This document shows positions 1-9,731 of a stretch of 64,000 nucleotides of DNA, piece by piece (the first letter of the stretch is position 1; the number at the start of each line of letters is the position of its first letter). This DNA is from Polytrichum commune (taxonomy: Eukaryota; Streptophyta; Polytrichopsida; Polytrichales; Polytrichaceae): positions 59,475,554 through 59,539,553 of the forward strand of contig OX485803.1 in NCBI GenBank assembly GCA_950295325.1, read 5' to 3'. The position numbers and the translations under genes were made by a program. A model generated the notes under the pieces. It was not told where the DNA came from and did not search any database. It saw only the letters and a program-made list of their open reading frames with translations.

Positions 1-2266
1 CATCACCATAGACTAAATGCAGAGTTGGGTGTGAAGCCCCTGCTTTTTGTACAACCCTTCTCTCTGAGTAATAAATGGTGGTGACCATCTACTCAATAAA
101 ATTGGATAATCAATTGTTTTGCTCTTAAAAAAAAAGGTGAACTAAGTGAATAGAGAAGTTTGAGCATTACAATTGTTTGATGAGCTACCAAGGTGTGGAG
201 TCCTAGCGGGAATAAACGGAGTGGAGAAGTGACCAATTATTTGTTATCCATTGAGTCCATAACACGCAAAAGTTCTATATGAATTGAATGGCCATATCGC
301 TTGCTCTTTGAGAAGAAATTGAAATAGCTAAGTCAAGGATTCAATTCCGACCATTGGTTGAGAGTGAATGAGATTCAGGGTGAGAAGCCCTTAACCTTTG
401 TGCAATTGTCTCTTCTAAATTTTGAGTTGGAGTTGACAATTGGCTCAATCTTTGCCTACCCAATTGACTGGACTTTCCAAAAGAAAGCAGAAGGACTAAG
501 GCGAGGGATTGAGAAGTATCATTGTCTAAGTGAAGCTTTGTGCGATTGAAGAGATAATCTCCAGGTTGGGGTTTGTTCATGACGTATGGTCATGAGAAAT
601 ATAACAATTAATTTGTTTGATTCTCATGTGAAGAATGAAAGATCAATCAGAAAACCAAACTATGGGAAGCAATATGCTAATTGAAAGAAGAGCCAAGATG
701 GGAATCTTTGTGCTATGGTCGAAGTGAAACATCTATGGTTTAGAGCATGAAGCCTTGATATTGATCAAATAAGTTTTCTACCTTGTGGTCGTGTGTAGCT
801 ATTTGCTTGTAGCCTAAGAAGGGCCATAAGCAGAGAAAAAACTGCGGATGAAGTGTGAAAGCGAGAAGCTTCAACCTGGCTACTGTCCTTTAGAATTCGA
901 AGAGTCAAAGCAATTGGATGGATGATTGGCCACATAGCGAACAAAAGATAACACGCTACAAGCAATTGAAAAGCTTTGTAACAATGTCCGAATGGCCATA
1001 TAAACTAGACCATTGCCTTTGCACTTGTCTCAAGTAACTTAACAATGATAAATTGAACTTACACTTATAAAAATCATATAACAAAAGAATTAAACTCTAC
1101 AATTTGAGATGAGGTCTATGAATTCTATAAGTTAAACACCCAAGTTCTCACATGAATTAAAACTAAAATCAGTTGAAATTGAGGATTGACTTGTGGCATG
1201 AGCATATCAACTAACTTGTCATGGCCAATAGCACGGGATACTCATAGGAGGAAGTCCTTCAATGAACTCAGATAAGGAAATTTGTTTAACTGACTCATAC
1301 AACAAAAAATAAATCAATAAATGACACAACCCGCAGGGTTTGTTGTGCAATATTTATTGTTCCTCACAATTATCAAACAATTAAGGACAAATCATTGTTC
1401 AAATTGGGTGCCCATGGCCCTAGTTACATGTGGTTATTATTATTAATAAAATATTGATGAGCTGAGACTCCCTATCTTGCAATTCATGGTATAGCGAGTC
1501 ATTACTACTGGACTATGGTTGGTTATAAGAAAAGACCGCATCATTGCATACACTGCACTGAGTGACCCTCATAATCCACTCCTTAATCTTATAATTTCCT
1601 AAAAGCCACTTAAAACAAAGTTTCACCTAGGTTTTGTATCCAAATCTTATTACTAAATCATTGTGACCTATCAATTAATCTAATAATAACACTTAAGAGT
1701 TCGATCTGACACTTATTTAGCCTTCCTTGTGTGGTTTTCCTTAAGTGGGACCCAATCCAAAACACATGTCTACAATTGGCTCGGATTGGTTTGTTGAGAA
1801 AGTATTCTCCTCAAACTCCAATTTGGCAGCTTTGATTTTATTCCCGATTCAAATATATTCTTTTCTTTTTCTTTTCTCCTTAACGAGTGGTGACCTGGTT
1901 GTAAATGCCAAGTTGGTACAATGGAAACTGGCATATATTTTAAGAAAGTAAAATGAAAATAGTAGAATATACCTAATTTAATAAGTTGGTGTCCAAACTT
2001 ATTTCATTTACTTCTAGTAACATGGCCCATATGAGATTGCAGGGGTTTTATCCATTTATGTAAGTAATGTGGTATATGAAGATCATGCCATGGTCCTCCC
2101 TTGATGAAACCACTGGATGGATTTGATATTACTTACTTATCATTGCAACTGGCAAACTGCCAGTTGCTCAACAAACCATTCCAATAAGCTCTGAAGCACT
2201 GAGTTACATCACATGCCCACTATTAAGCTAATTTATCGCATTCTGCTTCGACTACTTGACTAGAAG
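1..2266. other. gene-free AT-rich intergenic DNA
   Basis: I see no supportable gene here. The open frames are short, have no recognisable domain, and overlap one another on both strands. The composition is AT-rich with A- and T-runs, like the rest of the intergenic DNA in this window. It is probably old decayed repeat sequence, but I cannot name a family. Confidence 0.6.
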
Positions 2267-2284
2267 GTTAACCCTTAAAGGACC
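2267..2284 (+). repeat. dispersed repeat end shared with 36348-36365
   Basis: The string GTTAACCCTTAAAGGA occurs here and again at 36348, where it forms one arm of a perfect 18-bp inverted repeat. This looks like one terminus of a dispersed inverted-repeat element whose other end is lost or unrecognised here. Confidence 0.4.
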
Positions 2285-2321
2285 TAAGGTGTGTTTCAAA
2301 TACAGGATACATGATGATTTC

Positions 2322-3328
2322 TAAGGGCCGCTTCACACTATGGCCGTCAAAGTCGAGAGGCCATGGGATTGAGTGGCCAGACTTTGTTGAGAGTCCAAAG
2401 AAATGGGCTAAAAATAACCAATAAAATATAGTAATTGGAGACTTCTGCCAAGCATAGTGTGAAGCCTCCAAAGGCCAAGCCCAAAGTCCAAACCCAAAGG
2501 AGCATCCCACTTTATTCCTTGCCCAAAACAACCCCTTCAATCTAATGTCCAAGATCTTGTCAATGATTGATTTTTTAATGAAAAAAAACCGACGGCCTCT
2601 TAACCATGGTTTGGGTTTCCATTCCCGTCCAACTCAAACTTCCTTTGAGAGTCTGTCGCCTTCTTCATAAAGTACTCATTTTAGATTGCGATGGCCTTTG
2701 GACTTTGGCCTTAGGGCCACTTTACACTTAGAGGCCGGGCCAATTCGTTGTGTAAGAGGCTTGAAATCCTCATTTGTGATTGGTCAAAAGGCTCAAATCG
2801 GCCCCAACCCCTTTACATCTAGAGGCCGGGCCGATTTGGTGGTATGATTTTTTAAATTAAAAAATGTATGTTATGACACGGCCCGAGCTCGTTGAATTGG
2901 GTGCACCCAAAATGGAAGGCCAATGTCATATTCCACTAAAAAAATCTTCTTAAATAAAGTATAATTTTTTAAAGTGAACTAGATCCATTGGATTATGTGG
3001 AATCTAAAGGCTCTATCTTAGATTATGCTACATCCGTTGGATTAGGCTAATTTTTTTGAATCAGCTTGGCTTCTTGGCCCAAGGGCCTTTACATATGGGA
3101 AAATTGGCCCCCGGTATAATCTTATTATAATGTGTAGTAGAGGCCGGCCTCCAACCCAAAAAAGGCTAAAATTTTGTGCAATCGGCCTCAAGGGAAATTG
3201 GCCCGGCCTCTAGGTGTAAAGCGGCCCTTAGTGTGAAGGGTCGAGAGGCCGAACTCTTGGTTTCTTGCAATATGGTTGGTGGAAATCGATGGCCTCTGGA
3301 CCTTTGGCCATAGTGTGAAGCGCCCTTA
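2322..3328. mobile_element. MITE-like element with about 40-bp terminal inverted repeats
   Basis: The left end (TAAGGGCCGCTTCACACTAT, from 2322) is mirrored at the right end, ending at 3328 (reverse complement TAAGGGCGCTTCACACTATG). The similarity continues for about 40 bp with a few mismatches, through a GGCC- and GAGAGGCC-like stretch. No transposase frame lies inside, so this is a non-autonomous DNA-transposon type. I could not find a convincing target-site duplication. A second inverted-repeat element lies inside it at 2711-3230. Confidence 0.55.
2711..3230. mobile_element. nested MITE-like element
   Basis: The two ends are inverted copies of about 35 bp: TTAGGGCCACTTTACACTTA at 2711 faces the reverse complement TAAGGGCCGCTTTACACCTA ending at 3230, and both run into GAGGCCGGGCCAATT. 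A third, direct copy of the inner part (GAGGCCGGGCCGATTTGG) lies near 2821. The termini resemble those of the outer element, so related elements inserted into each other or the ends were duplicated. It carries no coding capacity. Confidence 0.5.
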
Positions 3329-4622
3329 ATACAAATATTTTACGATCATTCAAATAATGTTTAATTTGGTGTATGCTAATGAGTCCATGCATAATCTATC
3401 AAAATATGGAAGTGAAATAAAATCATGTGTGACAACAATGATTAATAGTACATGTATGACATGTATTTGAGTCTACTTCGTTTATACAAGTTAAAAGTTT
3501 CTTATCAATTAATCTACATACATGTAGGTAACTTTGTAATAATGCATATGATAAATGCAATAATCTTAGATAGGGTCACTTATGACATTTTCATCTTTAA
3601 ACATCAATAAGTAAGCATAAATCCATACATTTGTATGACACTTTGAAGCTCATAATGGGTCTCTTAGACCTTTAAGAGTTAACTATCTCAAGAATTTTAT
3701 CTAGCACCATACTAGAGGGTTCTATGCTTTGTCAATAATACAATTTAGTTTAAAATCTTTTGTCATGTGTCCATCTCCCATCGGCCATGGCTTGTGGAGA
3801 ACCTTGTGTGAGGTGCAAAATTTGCATTCCAAGATTGAAAGACCTCATAACATTGTCAAGAGCCCCACCTTTAAACCCATTCACGAAGCCGAAGGTTGGG
3901 CATAACGAGCCAAAGTCAAGAATAATGGGCCATGGTCATTGATCTTCGTTGACACCTAAAGGTTGGCAAAGCCTTATACTAGTTACAAATTTTTGTAAAT
4001 TGTAAGTGATCAACAATGGCAATTGTATTCATAATAACTGAAAACTAGGATTTGTTGTTATGTGATGTATCCAAGCGTCCATCATGCATGGATCTTCTAT
4101 AGTTGCTCCCATTGGTCAAGGATATATTATTGTCATTGGATGATGTCATAATCACCTTCCAAACACGTGATAGGCAACCTAGACACCCATAATTACGTCA
4201 TGGTTTTCTTGTATACAATGTAGAATTATTGTTGCATGCCAATGTCTCCTATGCATGATTGACTTAGAATTGTATGCAACCTCGTAGTAGATGGAATATT
4301 GACAAGGAGGAGGACCTCATATTGGTTCACTTGATATTTAGGATGGCAAATATCAAGTAGTTATTACCATAATCATACGAGAAATGACTTAGTGAAGTCA
4401 TGAAGAGGAAAACAACAAAGAACATTGACTATGTGTAGGTGTGCCAAACGGTAAACCCCATATATCTACAAATATTGCAAATGTCAATAAAATGTAAAAG
4501 TTTATTTTTATTTTATAAAAAAAAACCCTTTTAGGATAAATAGTTGTTCAACAACTATCATGAACATGAGTCTTAGGATAAAGTGATTGGTATTGCGGAC
4601 TTCAAAATAAATTAGTGTATAA

Positions 4623-4623
<1 letters not shown>
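3329..4623. other. gene-free intergenic DNA
   Basis: No frame of convincing length or composition and no inverted-repeat ends that I can pair. I see nothing further in it. Confidence 0.5.

Positions 4624-4662
<39 letters not shown>
4624..4662. repeat. (GT)n microsatellite
   Basis: Uninterrupted TG/GT dinucleotide run of about 39 bases. A simple length-variable repeat in non-coding DNA. Confidence 0.95.
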
Positions 4663-4667
<5 letters not shown>

Positions 4668-4739
4668 GTTATTTACTTCACTTGAAAAAACTATCATCAT
4701 TCACAATTTGTTAGAAATGAAGCAGGGAACCAAGACATA

Positions 4740-5860
4740 ACCAACCATTGGCTATGTTTTTTTTGGTCCCCTCCCAATTTCATATTCAAGTTAAAAATCC
4801 ATCAAGGTCCCAAAAGAGTTTGGACCAAAACGCCATAAACAATTGTTGGCAGTGCTAAAGGGGGGGCGACCACGTTGTGAAAGTACCGGTTTTCCCCATT
4901 GATGCCACCTTCCTAGCATTCCGGGAGCTAAAATAAAAAGTTGATTCTTCATTGAATTGGCAACTAGGAACATGGGTTTGCCTCTCCACTAGAATTTTAA
5001 CTCTTCAAAAATTGTGGGAGAAAAACACAATCCATCATTTTGAGAACCAATAAGAATGCAATATCTAGTTTTGGATGTTTAAAAATAATATTTTGATATC
5101 TTTGTACAATAGTCATCTTTGAGGTGGGGTGTCACTAAACTACATTAAATAGGATATTTAGTGTTGTTACCACCCTACCATGCTCAACACTAATTTTCAA
5201 TTCCTTGATAATTAGTGTTAGACATAAATGTGTTACTACGTTCCCTACTGCCACCTCCCTTATTATATCATTTTTTTCATGTCCTTACCAACACTAAATT
5301 CAAACATGTAACTTCCACATATTACCATAGTTGATATTTAGTGTTTGAGTTTACATTTAATGTTACTTACTTTTGTAGGGTTATTGATATTTAGTGTATG
5401 CGTTCATATTTAGTGTATCAAACACTACATATCATGTATTGTGAAGTGATAACAATAGCTCATGTTTACATGTAGTGTGGCTCCAAATTTCAAAACATCC
5501 GGTTTCGCCTCTCTGGTCCGAGATGGCTTTTGTGAAAACTTCCGGTTTTAGGTGTGTGTGGCCCACTTGAGGGCCACTTACAAAAATGGAAAGGAAGGTC
5601 AAAATGTATGGCTGCCAGTGGCCATGGTTTTTGGAGTCCCCTCCTAACCTCACATTTAAATTAACTATCCACCAAGACCCCCGAAACATTGGACCAAAAC
5701 ATAAACCATCGCTAGCAGTGATGAGGGTTGTTTCCAATGTTGAGAAGGAAGGCCAAAATGTATGGCCGGCAATGGCGATGGTTTTTAGAGTCCCCTCCTA
5801 GCCTCATATTCAAATTAACAACCCACCATGATCCCCAAAAAAATTCGACGTTGTTAATCA
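4740..5860 (+). repeat. three diverged copies of a roughly 150-bp repeat
   Basis: A block containing TGGTTTTTGGAGTCCCCTCC, followed by a CCACCAAGA-type stretch and TTGGACCAAAAC, occurs near 4753, 5622 and 5774. The last two are in tandem with a period of 154 bp (GGAAGGTCAAAATGTATGG at 5593 and GGAAGGCCAAAATGTATGG at 5747). The small open frames here are by-products of the repeat. Between them (about 5090-5420) lies a block rich in TTTAGTGTT motifs, related in inverted orientation to the repeats at 58853 and 60702. Confidence 0.6.
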
Positions 5861-6181
5861 ATCTTGGTAATGGTGATGGTTGATGGAAACCTATGGGTTA
5901 TTCATAAATTATGGGCCTCTTGTTTTTTCTACCATGCAATGTTCTTACAAAAACTGAGAAAAGTTTGGTCCCAACTTAAAATTTGTATAATTAATTTATA
6001 GATTGAACACAAGCATTAGTGTTTACCTAAAAAAAAATAGAAACATGTATACATAAACATGACAATCAAATGATAGTAGATCTAGCATGTAAGGCACAAC
6101 TTAATTTGTGCTCTTATACCGGTAGTGTAAAGAAACCCTAAGCTCCACTTTGACAAAGTATAATCAAGCCACATCACATTT

Positions 6182-6941
6182 GGGGCCATTCACGATTAGG
6201 GTACTACTTTCGGGACACAGGACTTCAGGACTTTGTCGCATTGATCTTGGTTTTTATCATGATTTACTATTATTTGATCAATAAATTTTACATAAATAAG
6301 TAGATAGTTCATAAGCTTTATCAAGAAAGATTTTTATTATTATTTAATAATCACCCTAAACCCTAAACCCTAAACCCTAGGCCACATCAGTGGCATTTTT
6401 TTGCTATTTAGGTGTGCATTGGTGGTCAATTATTTCCTGTTATGTATCTTGGTACCTTGGTAAAAGTGTCATGTGTCCATTCATATAAATGTTTTTGTCC
6501 AATTCTAATACTAGACGTTCCTTTTACGTGTGGCCGTGAGTATATGTATATTTGGACATGTTTGGTGCCACATGTAAAGTTGGGCAATTGCTATTCAATA
6601 CATATTTGGTTCTATTGGTACACACTTGAACGATGAGTGTGAGGAAAAAATTTGGGATCGTTCCGATTGATTCTTGTTGTCATTTTCATTCCTTGATCTT
6701 AAGGTGAACAATTAAGACAGCACTCCTGAATGTCCTTTAAGGAATCAAAAGGATATCTTAGATGACCCTATTCCTTCTAAATTAACTTTGTTAGTGTACT
6801 CGATATGGAGTATGAAATGTAGGTATGATCCAAAATATGCTTCACAATACAAATCTAAGCATACCAAGCATGTGAAGTTATCCAAAAAAATCCGTTTTCC
6901 GTTAGACGGCCAAAAGTAGTACCCTAACCGTGAATGGCCCC
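6182..6941. mobile_element. MITE-like element with 29-bp TIRs and ATTT target duplication
   Basis: The left terminus GGGGCCATTCACGATTAGGG (from 6182, continuing TACTACTTT) is repeated in inverted orientation at 6913-6941 with one mismatch in 29 bp. Both ends are flanked by ATTT (6178-6181 and 6942-6945), a plausible 4-bp target-site duplication. The 760-bp body has no transposase frame. It contains an interstitial telomere-type array at 6354-6379. The superfamily is uncertain. Confidence 0.7.
6354..6379. repeat. interstitial telomeric repeats (CCCTAAA)n
   Basis: Three full CCCTAAA units plus a partial CCCTA stand in a row. CCCTAAA/TTTAGGG is the plant telomere repeat. The array is short and internal to a transposon-like element, so this is an interstitial telomeric sequence, not a chromosome end. 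Confidence 0.85.
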
Positions 6942-7239
6942 ATTTACAACATATAATAATTCATTTAGAATTCTAAAATGACTCCTTAATATTCTTTAAT
7001 ACTCCTACTACAAAGCCAAAAGTGGCAATGTTTGAAGACATCCATTGACCCTATATTAAATTAGAAAAAAATCTCTATGTTTTTCATAAACACACTTTGT
7101 CACATATAATTGATTTTTTTTGCAATTTGGGATTCACTCACTTGACAAAATTTTTACTTTAACTTGTAGTATATTATTTAATGACCTTTTCCTCTCACTC
7201 CCTTTTTTTAAAATTATTTGCTAATGCCCCTCCACCTCG

Positions 7240-7904
7240 CTAGGGGGTTGGACTCGTCATACCATGTGAGTGTAAGAATGGGTATCAATTGAGGCATTAA
7301 CATGTTTTTTTAAATCTTTGTCTTGTACATTTAAATAGGCTATGAAGAATTTTGAAGTGAGGGTAGATGTACAAAAGGGGCCCTACGGTTCAGAAAACAT
7401 TGACAATAGATATGTTAGTGTCATCCAATTCATGTTTTCATCCATTGCTATCATATGGTAATAGTCCTCAATGACTATATTCTTCATTCTTGATTAGGTT
7501 TGCATTTGGCTTTTAGGTTTATATGAACTAAAGGATCTTGGAGCGCTCATGGGCTCCTTTGAGCTTTGCCCTCTAGAGTGAGGCTAAGTTATTATGGTCT
7601 TGTCTTTCTTTGTTTGATGCAATCGTTGAGTTGCATGCTATGGATGAAAAGATGTTCAATGACATGTGAAAGTGGATCTTTATGTAATAAAGGCCTCTTT
7701 ATTTGTATATTTATTTGTAAAATGTAGTGGAGGCATTTGTCACATTGAAATTGAAAAGTTTAGTACCTGAGTCCATTTTCTAGCATGTTGTTAGTAATCG
7801 TACAATTGTCTTTCTCTATAAATTTCTTGTATATAGGAGGTTAAATTTCATAGTGGCCCATGCACGTCATGTAGGGTTTCAATGACGAGTCTCCCCCCCC
7901 CCCC
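7240..7904. mobile_element. MITE-like element, copy 1 of a family
   Basis: The left end CTAGGGGGTTGGACTCGTCA (7240) faces ATGACGAGTCTCCCCCCC near 7883-7900. The interior is homologous over several hundred bases to 38822-39386 (shared GACAATAGATATG/GACAATACATATG, GGTAGATGTA and GGCTAT..AAGAATTTT segments). An inverted fragment of the same family is at about 52610-52980. The right end runs into a long C-tract. No coding capacity. Confidence 0.55.
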
Positions 7905-8900
7905 GGCCCCCCCCTCCCTGCACTTATTTTTTAAGACATTTTTGGGCATGCATATGTGTTTGTTGACCTTTGACTATGTCTTATGAAATTAGAAGTAACT
8001 ATTGCCAAAAACATGTCAACAAAGATTTGGGACCTCCGAGGACCCAATTATTTAGTGGTAGGTGGGGTTGTGATATGACTTGGATGAAATGCGGAGAAAA
8101 TTTAGAATGTGATGGCCAATCATTTGTTCTTTCCTCTAAGGCCATACGTATTACCCATGCCCTCCTATATAAAATCAAGTGGCCACAAGCCCCCTCAAAA
8201 TTCATTTGACCTCACTAAATTTGCATCATACCTCCATGATTCAAACATACACCTTGGTTAATAGACATCGATTTTTTTCCACGACCTTAGTTTTAGCACA
8301 TGTTTATGCATGATAAAAGAATTCTCAAAAAATGACAACAAGGCCATGGGACAAATTGAGTTGATAGCATGTTGTAGAAGATTGCTTTGAATAGTTGAGG
8401 TCTGACTTGGGAGGAGGGCCGCCAACAACTGGTTGGAGGTGGCCGATTGTTTTGTTGTCACATACTATCTAGCAACCCTATGGCCTCTTAAAATTCACAT
8501 TCTTAAGATTTTTGGACTATGTGTGCATGGCCGCTATGCTCAATAACATACCATAATTTTGAAAAATTACTATCTTTCCCAACCTAGGTGCCTTTATCAA
8601 CCACCCTCAAACAACCATTTTTCTTTGGCATCCACAAATATTATTCCATTTAGCCTTTTGTACTTGTATACATGTTGCATCATGTATAAACATTTGGGAG
8701 AAGAATTTGTTATCATGTTATCTACTTTCAGGCAATTGCAAGTGATCGAGTGTCAATATGAAAAACTAATGAAAACTGTATATATTCACAAAATAAATAG
8801 AAATATAAGAAGAGATGATATTCAAATAGTCAAATTAACTACACAAGCAAAATTAGATTTTCAATTGCAAGTTATTGTTGCTAGAAACCACAATTTGCAT
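7905..8900. other. gene-free DNA next to the retrotransposon
   Basis: Several overlapping open frames occur on both strands, the longest running from 8559 into the adjacent terminal repeat. None resembles a known protein, and the longest one crosses the repeat boundary, which argues against a gene. The last four bases (GCAT, 8897-8900) may be the target-site duplication of the retrotransposon. Confidence 0.5.
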
Positions 8901-9006
8901 TGTCGTGTAAATAGCGATCGTGTGTCACTGCAGCTCGAGTACCAACCACCACTAACAAACAACACTAAAACATAGCAAAGTCACACATAAACAACATACC
9001 TCGACA
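8901..9006 (-). repeat. 106-bp terminal segment A, outer copy
   Basis: On the element strand this reads TGTCGAGG at its start and ACACGACA at its end, so it has TG...CA ends and short inverted termini (TGTCG/CGACA). A second copy at 9342-9447 differs at two positions, both transitions. It forms the left end of the whole element, next to the possible GCAT duplication. No copy is found at the right end. Confidence 0.75.
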
Positions 9007-9340
9007 GAGAAGGAAGAGAGTAGAACACTCACAATAGCTCTAAATCTCTTCAAATGCACACAAATTAGTCAAGCTATCTTTCACTCCACCAAGGGAGAAT
9101 CCAAGAGTGTAAGTAGGGGAAGAAAAACTCAAGATTTATTGCAAAATCATGCAATCTACACCTCACACAAGCTCTCTCCACATACTAACTCACAAGACTT
9201 GACTTGGCAAGAATGCCAAGCTAAGGAGGAGGCTCCTCACTTAGGAGCCTTCCTCTCCACATCTAGATTTAGCCATCCAAATCTAGATGGATGAAACCCA
9301 ACGGATAAGGTGCGGCCGTTGACGCCGCATACCGTGACAG
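9007..9340 (-). repeat. 334-bp LTR segment B, left (3') copy
   Basis: Same length as 18409-18742, with seven differences, all transitions. On the element strand it starts TGTCACGG after one base and ends CTTCCTTCTC. It holds an AATAAA-type signal (complement of 9135-9140), as expected for the R region of an LTR. It also has three perfect stem-loops: 9203-9220 (7-bp stem), 9231-9249 (7-bp stem, GGCTCCT/AGGAGCC) and 9261-9288 (10-bp stem, ATCTAGATTT/AAATCTAGAT). Confidence 0.9.
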
Positions 9341-9341
9341 C

Positions 9342-9447
9342 TGTCGTGTAAATAGCGATCGTGTGTCACTGCAGCTCGAGTACCAACCACCACTAACAAA
9401 CAACACTAAAACATAGCAAAGTCATACATAAACAACACACCTCGACA
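9342..9447 (-). repeat. 106-bp terminal segment A, inner copy
   Basis: Near-identical to 8901-9006. On the element strand it starts directly after the polypurine tract, the position where a 3' LTR begins, and it ends ACACGACA. It is joined through two bases (GC) to the TGTCACGG start of segment B, giving the palindrome GACAGCTGTC at 9336-9345. Confidence 0.8.
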
Positions 9448-9458
9448 TGCCCCCCCTT
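9448..9458 (-). promoter_or_regulatory. polypurine tract (plus-strand primer site)
   Basis: Element-strand AAGGGGGGGCA stands immediately upstream of TGTCGAGG. A G-rich purine run abutting the TG start of a 3' LTR is the usual site where second-strand DNA synthesis is primed in LTR retrotransposons. It lies about 280 bases past the end of the integrase/PHD reading frame, as expected. Confidence 0.75.
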
Positions 9459-9731
9459 AGCTGACTATGGAGTCCCGCCAAGCAGCTAGGACCAATGCCA
9501 ATCTAAAGGGCATGGATAATGAAAGATTTTTCCGCAACTAACTAGTGTGGTAAACGTTATTCCAAGGAACTGTAGGCTGGGTGCAAGGTGAGCCCCATCC
9601 TTAATCGCCTCTGATGTTTGGCCATCAGATCCCAAAGAATTAAATCAACTGCCTCATGTTGATTGCGTCTCTAGGCCACAACTCCTCATTTTCCATTTGG
9701 ACAGGCACAAAATGATGAAAACCACACAGGA

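Noticed and set aside
6354-6379. Chromosome end
   Set aside because: Only three to four telomere units, flanked on both sides by long unique sequence and enclosed in a transposon-like element.
8559-8975. 138-codon plus-strand frame
   Set aside because: It crosses into the retrotransposon terminal repeat, has no recognisable domain and lies in AT-rich DNA.
7885-8980. CRISPR array or other prokaryotic features
   Set aside because: No regularly spaced short repeats; the genes, introns and retroelements are eukaryotic. Repeats in the window are transposon ends or microsatellites.
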